The position numbers and the translations under genes were made by a program. Source: Leptospiraceae bacterium (GTDB lineage Bacteria; Spirochaetota; Leptospiria; Leptospirales; Leptospiraceae). Taken from it: a stretch of DNA of 64,000 nt. The DNA lies in the NCBI GenBank assembly GCA_024233835.1, contig JACKPC010000003.1, positions 342,501-406,500 of the forward strand, read 5' to 3'. Positions 23,892 through 31,847 of this stretch are shown here, one piece after another. Each line of letters begins with the position of its first letter. Within the stretch, counting starts at the first letter, position 1. The notes under the pieces were generated by a model that saw only the letters and a program-made list of their open reading frames with translations, did not search any database and was not told the DNA's origin.

Positions 23892-26429
23892 CTATTTGTG
23901 GGCCACTGCGACTTCTTCCTTCTCATTGTTGTTTTCTTCGTTGATAGATTTTTCACCTGGTTCAGGAAAACCGGCATTTTCCCAGGGTTCTTCTGAGTAA
24001 GTAAATTTATCATCAACTACATCAATGATAATTGTGGTTGGATCACTATAGGCACCCTTTAATAATTGAATGGCCATATAGTCTTCCAATTCCTTTTGAA
24101 AAATCCTACGCAGGGGTCTTGCACCAAATTGTTTATCATAGCCTATGTCAGCCATATGCTCTTTGGCTTTTTGACTCATTTGAACGCTGATTTTCTTCTC
24201 TATGAGTCTGGTGTTGAAGTCTTTGAGCATGATGTCTACGATTTCTATAATTTCCTGAATAGTTAAAGGATGGAAATAGATTACTTCATCCACACGGTTT
24301 AAAAATTCCGGATTGAAATATTTTTTCAACTCGTCTCGGGTCATTTCAGCTTTTGAGCGTTCTTTTTCCCCTTCAACATCTTCAAAGCCCGGCCTTCCAC
24401 CTTTTTGAATTTCCTTGGCTGCAATATTGGAAGTCATAATGATGATAGTATCACGGAAATTAACTTTTCTTCCCTTGGTATCGGTAAGATTTCCTTCTTC
24501 CATAATCTGTAGAAGAACATTGAATATGTCCGGATGAGCTTTTTCAATTTCATCAAGGAGAACGATGCTATAGGGTTTTCTTCTTACAAATTCCGTTAGT
24601 TGCCCTCCATCGTCATATCCTACATAGCCCGGTGGAGCTCCTATCAAACGGCTAATGGAATGGGGTTCCATATATTCGGACATGTCAATCCGGAGCATGT
24701 GTTTTTCATCTCCAAAAAGGAAAACGGCGAGAGCTTTGGCTAACTCGGTCTTTCCTACTCCGGTTGGACCAAGAAAAATAAAAGAACCGGTTGGACGTTT
24801 GTCATTTTTAAAGCCGGTTCTGGCCCTGCGAACAGCTCTTGCCAGATTATCTATAGCAGCTTTTTGACCGACAACTCTTTCCTTTAGAATACCTTCCAAT
24901 TGAAGGAGCTTCTCATTTTCCGATTCCTCCATTTTTTCTAGAGGGATGCCTGTCCACATGGAAATTACAGAGAGAATTTCTTCCTCATCAATAGACACGG
25001 AGTAACTCTCCATTCTCTCCTGCCAGGCTCGAATCTTATCTTCCAGATTTTGTCGTTTACGGTTTACTTCATCTCGAACGCTGGCTGCTTTTTCATATTC
25101 TTGAGAGCGAACCAGTTCTTCTTTTTTACCGGTCAGGGTTTTAATTTCTTCTTCGAGGTCTTTAATTTCTTGAGGTCTTCCGCAATTTGCCAGTCTGGCT
25201 TTGGAGCCGGCTTCATCAATAATATCAATCGCTTTATCAGGGAGATAACGGTCGTTGATATACCGACTGGAAAGCTTAACAGCGGTTTCCAGAGCCCGAT
25301 TTGAGTAACGAACCCGGTGGTGACTTTCATAGGATTTCTTAAGTCCCTGTAGAATTTTAATGGCATCATCGATATTGGGCTCATTTACTTTTACCGTCTG
25401 GAAACGTCTTTCCAGGGCTGAATCTTTTTCTATGTATTTTCTGTACTCAGTATTCGTGGTAGCTCCTATACATTGAAGTTCACCCCTGGCCAGAGCTGGT
25501 TTTAGGATATTGGCAGCATCAACGGCTCCTTCTGCGGCACCTGCACCGATGAGAGTATGAAGTTCATCAATAAAAATAATGATATTCGAGGAGGCGACAA
25601 TTTCTTTCATTATTTTCTTTAAACGTTCTTCGAATTCTCCTCTGTACTTGGTTCCGGCGATGAGGCCAGCAAGGTCAAGAGAAAGAACACGTTTATCGAA
25701 AAGAAGATCCGGAACGGTTTGTTCTACAATGGATTGGGCAAGACCCTCAACTATCGCTGTTTTTCCTACTCCTGATTCACCGATAAGAACGGGATTGTTT
25801 TTCGTTTTACGGGAAAGAATTTGTATGACTCTTTCGATTTCCTGGGTTCTCCCGATAACCGGATCGAGTTTTCCTTCTCGGGCCAGGTTGGTTAAATCCC
25901 TGGCAAACTCATCTAAAATCGGAGTTTTGCTTTTTTCGGTTCTTTGAGCAGTTGTACTGGTTTGTTGTGATTGGGTGACTCCAACAGAACCTACAGGAGG
26001 AACACCTAATAGTCTTAAGATTTCGCTTTTTATGACATTATAATTGACACTGAATGTATTTAAAACGGCTGATGCTATATTGTTGCTGTCTCTGAGTAAG
26101 GCGAGGAGAATATGCTCTGTTCCAACGTAATTATGTTTCATGCGCTTGGCTTCTTCTTTGGATGTTTCTACAATACGTTGATACCTTTCGTGGCTATTGG
26201 GAAGGTCGAGCAGGAGATTTCCTTCTCTGGATTTCTTTTCTACCTCTTTTCTAAGTTCATTGAGATTAATGTTCAGGTTTATCAGGATTTTTACAGCAAC
26301 AGAATCTTCTTCGCGCAGGAGGCCGAGAAAGATATGCTCCGGACCCACATAATCATGGCCCAATCTTTTTGCCTCTTCTTGAGCCATTTCGTTAATGACT
26401 CTTTTCGCTCTTTTTGTGAATTCTACCAT
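23892..26429 (-). CDS. clpC: ClpC, AAA+ unfoldase of the ClpCP protease
   Basis: The 845-residue protein has two Clp N-repeats (about 1-145) and a first AAA+ module with Walker A GESGVGKT (217-224). A middle region with a UVR-like segment (EEIKTLTGKKEELVRSQEYEKAASVRDEV) follows, and then a second AAA+ module with GPTGVGKT and LLDEIEKAHPD. The UVR segment and size separate ClpC from ClpA and ClpB. ClpC unfolds proteins for ClpP or acts with adaptors. The ATG has a strong AAGGGA site 6 nt upstream. It is the first gene of a five-gene unit reaching 20541. The C-terminal tail (EEPWENAGFPEPGEK onward) is longer and more acidic than usual. Confidence 0.95.
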   Translation of the reverse strand: MVEFTKRAKRVINEMAQEEAKRLGHDYVGPEHIFLGLLREEDSVAVKILINLNINLNELRKEVEKKSREGNLLLDLPNSHERYQRIVETSKEEAKRMKHNYVGTEHILLALLRDSNNIASAVLNTFSVNYNVIKSEILRLLGVPPVGSVGVTQSQQTSTTAQRTEKSKTPILDEFARDLTNLAREGKLDPVIGRTQEIERVIQILSRKTKNNPVLIGESGVGKTAIVEGLAQSIVEQTVPDLLFDKRVLSLDLAGLIAGTKYRGEFEERLKKIMKEIVASSNIIIFIDELHTLIGAGAAEGAVDAANILKPALARGELQCIGATTNTEYRKYIEKDSALERRFQTVKVNEPNIDDAIKILQGLKKSYESHHRVRYSNRALETAVKLSSRYINDRYLPDKAIDIIDEAGSKARLANCGRPQEIKDLEEEIKTLTGKKEELVRSQEYEKAASVRDEVNRKRQNLEDKIRAWQERMESYSVSIDEEEILSVISMWTGIPLEKMEESENEKLLQLEGILKERVVGQKAAIDNLARAVRRARTGFKNDKRPTGSFIFLGPTGVGKTELAKALAVFLFGDEKHMLRIDMSEYMEPHSISRLIGAPPGYVGYDDGGQLTEFVRRKPYSIVLLDEIEKAHPDIFNVLLQIMEEGNLTDTKGRKVNFRDTIIIMTSNIAAKEIQKGGRPGFEDVEGEKERSKAEMTRDELKKYFNPEFLNRVDEVIYFHPLTIQEIIEIVDIMLKDFNTRLIEKKISVQMSQKAKEHMADIGYDKQFGARPLRRIFQKELEDYMAIQLLKGAYSDPTTIIIDVVDDKFTYSEEPWENAGFPEPGEKSINEENNNEKEEVAVAHK

Positions 26430-26689
26430 ACTGATCCCTTTATAAAAGTTCTAATTTCTTAGACTTAATTGATTACTAGTTTCTTTCAAAAATCCCTTTC
26501 AGGAGGCTAAAAGAAGCTTACTATCAAAATAATTTGCTTTAGAAATATATCAATGTAATTTTTCCTTTTTTAGAAGAAAATTGAAAGGTAGAAACGGGGA
26601 TTTGATACACCACCGGATACTGAATTTGAATTTTAAGATAAGTATCGAAGTATCCGATGGTACTTAAGTAAGCACTTTTTAAAAGTCGT
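26430..26689. other. Intergenic region upstream of clpC
   Basis: About 260 nt separates the channel-like gene's 3' end from clpC. CCACCGGATAC (26610-26620) and GTATCCGATGG (26650-26660) form an inverted repeat with one mismatch and a 29-nt spacer, which may be an operator or part of a terminator. No U-tract follows. No CIRCE-like heat-shock operator or clear promoter is visible. Confidence 0.4.
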
Positions 26690-28150
26690 TTATTTCTTCA
26701 GGTTATCGTTTAAGTAATTTACAATACCCTTGGATGCCAATTTAATCGATTTCAGTGCTACATCTTTTTGTTGTTCTTCTAATCTTTGTAAGAGTTCATG
26801 TAATAACTCTTCTTTTAAATCTTCGTTAGCTCTGTAAATTGCATCTTTTATATCGCTGAGGTTGAAGTCAGGCCCGGCAAGCTCTGCATCTTCTCCGAAG
26901 TTGTCCATTTCCATCATTCCGAAATCGTCCTGTTTTTTGCCGCCTGAAACCTGTTTCAGAAGAGATTGGTTTTCTTCCCGGATGATTTCCCTGATTTCAT
27001 CCAGATCAATCTCTGAACCAAAGTTTCCTCCTGAAGCGGAAGAAGGATTATCCAGAAAACTCGGACTGAAGTCCTGACCTGAGGATACATCTTTAAACGA
27101 CATTCCCAGATCCATACCTCCACCACCCATCATCATTCCACCATCAGCAATATTTTTCTCAATAATGAGGCGATTGACCATTTTAAAGAGAGAAGTGATT
27201 TCTTCTTCTCCCTCATGTACCACATAGGAACCATCTTCTTCCTGGTAATTCATACCTTCGGTGGTCAATAGCATGTAGTCATCAGCGTCTATCGAATCAA
27301 CTATCAGGTTCACAATTTTAATATCTTTCGCAAGAATAGAACCAATATAGAAGATTACAATACTGATAAGAACTATCAGGGCGAGGATAATACTCAGCAT
27401 AATATTATTTTTATGAGAGAGGTATACTGCGCTGTGAACAATACAGGATTCAGAATCGGAGAGTTTTATTATATGATTATCATCTTTATGGCTTATACTT
27501 TCGTATGCATCTTTTTCTATGAGATCATTTTTTCCGTTATAGTAATTCTCGCCAATAGAATAGGCTTTTAACTCCGAATTAAATACCAGTTTTAAAGCTT
27601 CTGAAGTAGACTTGCCTTCTTCCTTGAGCTTTGTTACAACAGTTTGTTTGTCTTTTACAAACATATGATCTACAAAGAAGTCGATAAGACCTATGGAAAC
27701 CACAAGAACCAGAACAATGACCACACCGATCTTCATGATCCTCTCCTGTATATAAGGAGAGTCGCTTTTCATTTTCTTTAAGAAGCTAAAAATCCGTAAG
27801 AACCTGAGAATCCGGATAATTTTAAAGAAACGACCGATACGTAAAATCTTGAAGATTTTAAAGAAGCCCGGAACCTGTTCTGTAAGGAAGGTAAAACCGG
27901 GAATAGCGGCTAATAAGTCTACCCAGCCATAACCATTAAAGAAGTAATCTTTTTTCGGAAATGAAAAGAGCCTTACAAGAAAGTCTATCACAAAGAAAAC
28001 ATCAATAAAAGAGTTAAAGAGAACCACATAGGGTTTAATCGAGGTAAACTCAAGAATCAGTCCGATGATAGAAACAAATACAACCACCGGGTTAATTTTG
28101 TCTAAAAAGGCGATTACGCCTCTCATGGATGGTTTGGGTTCTAAGACCAT
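26690..28150 (-). CDS. Voltage-sensor-domain membrane protein without a visible pore
   Basis: The 486-residue protein begins with a four-helix voltage-sensor-like domain. S1 is about 21-38. S2 is about 41-62, with Asp50 and Asp56. S3 is about 73-86, with Asp78. S4 is 101-125, with R104, R107, K110, R113, R116 and R119 at every third position, the S4 signature. A fifth helix (about 141-160) is followed by an extracytoplasmic loop of about 85 residues (161-248) and a sixth helix (about 249-273). No TVGYG-like selectivity filter lies between them. The cytoplasmic tail has a HAMP-like start, a Met/Gly-rich linker (about 337-350) and a coiled-coil end. It could be a voltage-responsive receptor rather than an ion channel. 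The unknown 402-residue protein encoded 13 nt upstream is a likely partner. Confidence 0.75.
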   Translation of the reverse strand: MVLEPKPSMRGVIAFLDKINPVVVFVSIIGLILEFTSIKPYVVLFNSFIDVFFVIDFLVRLFSFPKKDYFFNGYGWVDLLAAIPGFTFLTEQVPGFFKIFKILRIGRFFKIIRILRFLRIFSFLKKMKSDSPYIQERIMKIGVVIVLVLVVSIGLIDFFVDHMFVKDKQTVVTKLKEEGKSTSEALKLVFNSELKAYSIGENYYNGKNDLIEKDAYESISHKDDNHIIKLSDSESCIVHSAVYLSHKNNIMLSIILALIVLISIVIFYIGSILAKDIKIVNLIVDSIDADDYMLLTTEGMNYQEEDGSYVVHEGEEEITSLFKMVNRLIIEKNIADGGMMMGGGGMDLGMSFKDVSSGQDFSPSFLDNPSSASGGNFGSEIDLDEIREIIREENQSLLKQVSGGKKQDDFGMMEMDNFGEDAELAGPDFNLSDIKDAIYRANEDLKEELLHELLQRLEEQQKDVALKSIKLASKGIVNYLNDNLKK

Positions 28151-28163
28151 GTGTATCCCTTTA

Positions 28164-29372
28164 TTAGTATTTTACTTTAAACAAAACTTCCGTATTTAAA
28201 ATATTCGGAAACTTGGATAGAAAAGTTTTAATATTCTTTTTTACATCAAACAAATCAGATTTTGCACATTCCAGCTTACGCAGGGCAAAGTTAGAAGCAT
28301 TGGCTACAATCATCCCCTGTCTTTCCTGGCTTGCATAAAGTTTGATAAGTTTTTCCTTTTGATCATTGGAGCAGGCTGCAAACTTCTTATTAATTTCAAT
28401 TACCTGGGCTGTCAAAATCGTTAGAAATAGGTAAATAAATTTGATGTTTGCAATAATTACACTTTTTATACGTCCTGCATCGGAAAGAAGAAACTTCTGG
28501 AATGTCCTGGAAAACTGTTCGGCATGGATAAACTTGGGATCAGCACCCGAGAAAAGCATAAAAACACAAAAATACGACATGGTTTCTTCGTAATCTACAC
28601 CCCAGTTATCAGAAACCATTTTTAGGTAGGTTTTCATGATATTGAGAAATATTTTATTCTCTTCATAACTTCCTGTAAGAAGACGGTACACTTTAAGCGA
28701 AGCCCTTTGAAGTTCAATTTTATTTAGAAAGACAACAGAAATAAAATCAACATTCAGGTTACGGTTTTCATTTTGTTGGATTATCTTATCCATTCCAATG
28801 ATATTTTGTTCAATATTCGAAACAACTTCAGCTGCATATACATGGGCATTTTCTGACTCATCTTCTGCTTCATTTGCCTGATCAGCAGAACTTCCTCCCT
28901 GGGGCTTTTTACTCCATTTGATAAGATTGTAGTAAATAAGGATTTCCTGCTCATTTAAACCGATGGCTTCCGTTTTGAGACGGCCCATTAACTGCTTTTC
29001 CGCACTGGGATTTAGAGAATCAAAGCTTACATGATCGAGGATCGAACGGAAAATCTTCTGGTTGAAGATTATCTTTTCTTCCGGCAGAAAGAGTTGTAGT
29101 TTTTCTTCAGGAGTAAACTTGTCCGGCAATTTTACCAGGCGAACCGGAGAACGAATTTCCCTTTGTTTTTGTTCACTTAGTTGGTTATTAACCTTATTCC
29201 AGGCGGAATAAGCGGAACGTTTCAGAGCCCCCTGAAAAATTCCAAATTTCTCATCGACTTCGAGAAAAATTCTTTCAGGGATGATTTCATCTTTTAACAG
29301 CATATCTGTTAGATATTGCGCCAGATCGTTGGCTATTGTTTGCAACTCTTCATCTGCTAAAGTAAGAGACAT
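28164..29372 (-). CDS. Hypothetical soluble protein paired with the voltage-sensor gene
   Basis: I do not recognise this 402-residue protein. It is helical, without a signal peptide or clear membrane anchor. The middle (about 155-185) is a low-complexity, acidic linker (SSADQANEAEDESEN). The C-terminal half has long amphipathic helices (FLTILTAQVIEINKKFAACS, LRKLECAKSDLFDVKKNIKT). The stop codon lies 13 nt before the voltage-sensor gene, so both are made together. Conservation across relatives would be needed to go further. Confidence 0.6.
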   Translation of the reverse strand: MSLTLADEELQTIANDLAQYLTDMLLKDEIIPERIFLEVDEKFGIFQGALKRSAYSAWNKVNNQLSEQKQREIRSPVRLVKLPDKFTPEEKLQLFLPEEKIIFNQKIFRSILDHVSFDSLNPSAEKQLMGRLKTEAIGLNEQEILIYYNLIKWSKKPQGGSSADQANEAEDESENAHVYAAEVVSNIEQNIIGMDKIIQQNENRNLNVDFISVVFLNKIELQRASLKVYRLLTGSYEENKIFLNIMKTYLKMVSDNWGVDYEETMSYFCVFMLFSGADPKFIHAEQFSRTFQKFLLSDAGRIKSVIIANIKFIYLFLTILTAQVIEINKKFAACSNDQKEKLIKLYASQERQGMIVANASNFALRKLECAKSDLFDVKKNIKTFLSKFPNILNTEVLFKVKY

Positions 29373-29416
29373 TTAGTAAACCTTTTAAATATAATGGTAA
29401 GGAGTTTTCTGTACAA

Positions 29417-29441
29417 ATAAGCGGTAAGCTTATCCTGTCAA
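29417..29441 (-). promoter_or_regulatory. Candidate promoter with palindrome in spacer
   Basis: On the minus strand TTGACA (29436-29441) is followed by an inverted repeat, ATAAGC-TTACC-GCTTAT (29417-29433), that would fill the promoter spacer upstream of the 402-residue protein gene. The -10 (TATTTG-like) is weak. A repressor site overlapping the promoter is possible. Confidence 0.35.
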
Positions 29442-29507
29442 AAATAATTCTTTCATAATTTAAAAAAAATAAAAAAATCATTAAATTCTCCTATCGAAGC
29501 CCTAAAT

Positions 29508-30014
29508 TCAAAGAAATGCGAGTAAAAAATAACGAAAATAGAAAGTAAAAGGATTTAAAATTCCAATATCAATAAATTTAACTTCATCTTTTTCGTTCAA
29601 ATAAATGGTAGTAGGGAAACCTTCAACTTTCCAATTTTCCAGAAGGTTCTTACCTGCAATATAAACCGGGAAATGAATTTGATTCTTTTCCATATAGGTT
29701 TTTAGAGCTTCCTTTCCGGAACCACCCTCTTCAATGGAGAGAAGAAGAGTATTGGAATTGCTTCCGAGAAAAGAGTAGGCATTTTTAAACAAAGGCAGGT
29801 TTAAGCGACAGACTCCGCACCAGGTAGCCCAGAAATACAGCACCTTTCTTTTCCCTTTCCATTCATCAGCATTGATTACTTCCCCTGTTATCCGGTGAAG
29901 GGGACGTAATTCGGGAGTGGTTTCGTGTTTGCTACTTCTAAAATAAGAAATAAATAGACCTGCCACCATTAAGGCCAGAAAAATCAGGCTGTATTTGATA
30001 AGTTTATTTTTCAT
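29508..30014 (-). CDS. TlpA-like membrane-anchored thiol-disulfide oxidoreductase
   Basis: The 168-residue protein has an N-terminal membrane anchor (about 7-25) and a thioredoxin fold with the active site WATWCGVCRLN, followed by VEGFPTTIYLN with its cis-proline. A CGVC centre and a single anchor fit TlpA/ResA/ScsD-type enzymes, which reduce or isomerise disulfides outside the cytoplasm. The C-terminus is hydrophobic (FTFYFRYFLLAFL). The start ATG overlaps the 3' end of the basic exported protein gene by 11 nt, which suggests translational coupling. Confidence 0.83.
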   Translation of the reverse strand: MKNKLIKYSLIFLALMVAGLFISYFRSSKHETTPELRPLHRITGEVINADEWKGKRKVLYFWATWCGVCRLNLPLFKNAYSFLGSNSNTLLLSIEEGGSGKEALKTYMEKNQIHFPVYIAGKNLLENWKVEGFPTTIYLNEKDEVKFIDIGILNPFTFYFRYFLLAFL

Positions 30015-30462
30015 CGGAGAGAATTTCCTTTAACCAGCTTTTCTTAGTACTCTCATTTGGACGTTTCTTTTGAACTTTTCGTTTTGTAAAAGTATTTTTA
30101 GGTCTTTGTTGTATCTTTTTTTTCTTCGAAGCTGAAAACTTCTTAAATTGCTTCCGAGCTCTCATTTTTCTTGCTTTTCTATAATACTTTTTGCGGTAAG
30201 TTTTTTTTGTTTTAATCTTTCGAGAAAGGCTTGAGTGTTTTTTATATCTTTTTTTAAGGATACGTTTTTTCTTTCGATGCTGGTTTTTATATTTTGTCTT
30301 TTTTTTATGGACACTTCCTTTGATTTTTGCCCGTTTGATTGGAGTATAATTATCCGGTAGAGGAGGAAGATCCGGATCGGCAGAAAGACAGAAGCTGCCA
30401 AACCAGAGCAGGAGAAGAAAAAGAAAAAGTTTTTGGAAAATATATTGTACCTGTATGCTCAT
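30004..30462 (-). CDS. Exported, extremely basic Lys/Arg-rich protein
   Basis: The 152-residue protein has a signal peptide (about 9-27, LFLFLLLLWFGSFCLSAD) and then an acidic/proline opening (PDLPPLPDNY). From residue 43 to the end it is mostly Lys and Arg with few hydrophobic residues, such as KKKTKYKNQHRKKKRILKKR and KYYRKARKMRARK. No family is recognised. A positively charged periplasmic or surface protein could bind lipopolysaccharide, peptidoglycan, nucleic acid or teichoic-like polymers. It overlaps the UbiA-like gene upstream by 1 nt and the TlpA-like gene downstream by 11 nt, so it is in a compact operon. The open frame in alternative frames is a by-product of A-rich codons. Confidence 0.65.
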   Translation of the reverse strand: MSIQVQYIFQKLFLFLLLLWFGSFCLSADPDLPPLPDNYTPIKRAKIKGSVHKKKTKYKNQHRKKKRILKKRYKKHSSLSRKIKTKKTYRKKYYRKARKMRARKQFKKFSASKKKKIQQRPKNTFTKRKVQKKRPNESTKKSWLKEILSDEK

Positions 30463-31367
30463 TACTTTAAAAAAGCAAAGGGTTTGTAAATCAGGACTAA
30501 AAGGATGATAGTCCAGAGTAAGCCGGAGAAAAGGACGTTCTTATCTTTTAAAATGGCTTCTGTAGGACTGTGACCCATATTTTTAATAAAAATTATATAG
30601 AGACTTCGGAAAATAGCATAAACCACCACAGGAATTGTAAAAAATAATTTATCTGTCCCGAGGTTGTGCATAGTATCCGGGCTCAGTGTGTACATAACAT
30701 AACTCATAATGGTCATAGAACCGGTTATGCCCATCATCAGATCTAAAAAACCGGGAGAGTATTCCTGTAAGATTTTTCTGTGGGTTCCGGCCGAACTGTG
30801 AAGTAAAATTAGTTCTCCTCTGCGTTTGCTGAAACCCCAGAAAAGAGAAAGCATAAATGTGCAGAGTAGAAGCCAGTTGGAAAAATTAACCCCAACCACA
30901 ACCGCACCGGCTATAGCACGGATGATAAAGCCGAGGCTTATGCTCATTACATCGAGAATGACCATATGCTTAAGGTATTTACTATAAAGAAGATTAAATA
31001 AAAAATAAAAACTGACTAGAAAGAAGAAAAATGGATTTAAGCGATAAGAAACTACAATCAGAATGGGGATCAGTATAATTGTAATGGATAGTGCGATTCC
31101 GGGCTCTATTTTGCCGGAGGCCAGGGGACGGTGCATCTTTTCAGGGTGTACAGCGTCTTCTTTGCGATCCAGATAATCGTTTACTACATATTGACAACTG
31201 GCAATAAAAGAAAAAAGAAAAAACGCAATCAAGGAATTTATAAAGGCTTCGGTTTCAAAGAATTTTTTTGAAAACAGTAAGCCGGCAAAAATAATGATAT
31301 TTTTAAGCCACTGTCTCGGTCTCATGAGAATCATGTAATAATAAACAATTTTTGATAATCTTTGCAT
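30462..31367 (-). CDS. UbiA-family prenyltransferase, DPPR-synthase-like
   Basis: The 301-residue integral membrane protein has about eight to nine helices. RPRQWLKNIIIFAGLLFSK near the N-terminus and NDYLDRKEDAVHPEKMHRP (the NDxxDxxxD metal-binding motif) match the subgroup of decaprenyl-phosphate phosphoribosyltransferases more than UbiA, MenA or heme O synthases. That subgroup transfers phosphoribose to a polyprenyl phosphate for cell-surface glycan building. The second acidic motif is less clear by eye. It follows the ParB-like gene by 7 nt. Confidence 0.83.
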   Translation of the reverse strand: MQRLSKIVYYYMILMRPRQWLKNIIIFAGLLFSKKFFETEAFINSLIAFFLFSFIASCQYVVNDYLDRKEDAVHPEKMHRPLASGKIEPGIALSITIILIPILIVVSYRLNPFFFFLVSFYFLFNLLYSKYLKHMVILDVMSISLGFIIRAIAGAVVVGVNFSNWLLLCTFMLSLFWGFSKRRGELILLHSSAGTHRKILQEYSPGFLDLMMGITGSMTIMSYVMYTLSPDTMHNLGTDKLFFTIPVVVYAIFRSLYIIFIKNMGHSPTEAILKDKNVLFSGLLWTIILLVLIYKPFAFLK

Positions 31368-31374
31368 GTTGTTC

Positions 31375-31767
31375 CTATTCGCTCTTTTTTAATTTTTTAT
31401 TCACCAGGGTTCTTAGCCAGGTTTTTGTTTTTTGAAGGATTCCTTCTTTATCGATTTTTTCTACTAATTTTTGAGCATTTTCTTTTTCTTCTTCGCTGAA
31501 ATCCTTTCTATGAATGTTTTCTTCCAGCTCTAAGATAATTCGATTTTTAGGGTTTTGTACATCAATAAATCGGGCATCAATTTGTTCCCAACCAAGAAGT
31601 TTTACTGCTTCGAGGCGACGGTAACCCGATACAAGATTATTGTCCAGGTCGATTAAAATGGGTTGTAAAAGACCAACCCGGTTAATGGACTCTTTAAGAC
31701 CTTCCAGATCTCCGGTACTTTTTCTGATTCTGTGCTTTACTCTTACATCTGATACACGAATTTTCAT
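31375..31767 (-). CDS. ParB N-terminal-domain-like protein
   Basis: The 130-residue protein is a ParB/Srx-type domain: a VGLLQPILID strand, NNLVSGYRRLEAVKLLGWEQI (the GxRR-like nucleotide-binding motif) and ELEENIHRKDFSEEE (the ENxxRxxL-like box). It ends soon after and lacks the helix-turn-helix and dimer domains of a true chromosome-partition ParB. It may bind nucleotides or DNA as a small regulator. It lies 80 nt after recB and 7 nt before the UbiA-like gene. No parA gene or parS site is seen nearby. Confidence 0.75.
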   Translation of the reverse strand: MKIRVSDVRVKHRIRKSTGDLEGLKESINRVGLLQPILIDLDNNLVSGYRRLEAVKLLGWEQIDARFIDVQNPKNRIILELEENIHRKDFSEEEKENAQKLVEKIDKEGILQKTKTWLRTLVNKKLKKSE

Positions 31768-31847
31768 CTAAAGAAACACATTTTAAAATTTGGGCAGGGA
31801 TGAAAAGTAAAAATTGGGATTTTGATAGAACTCTCAGGAAACAAAAA

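Noticed and set aside
23892..26462. Several plus-strand open frames over clpC (24066, 24655, 25050, 25579, 26112)
   Set aside because: They are antisense to strong ClpC motifs (Walker A sites, N-repeats) and show no family or ribosome site.
26690..28150. K+ or Na+ channel with selectivity filter
   Set aside because: No TxGYG- or similar motif occurs between the fifth and sixth helices; those residues are polar and Lys/Glu-rich.
30162..30401. Overlapping 79-residue minus-strand frame inside the basic protein gene
   Set aside because: It is a frame-shadow caused by A-rich codons; the longer frame has a signal peptide and tight gene overlaps.
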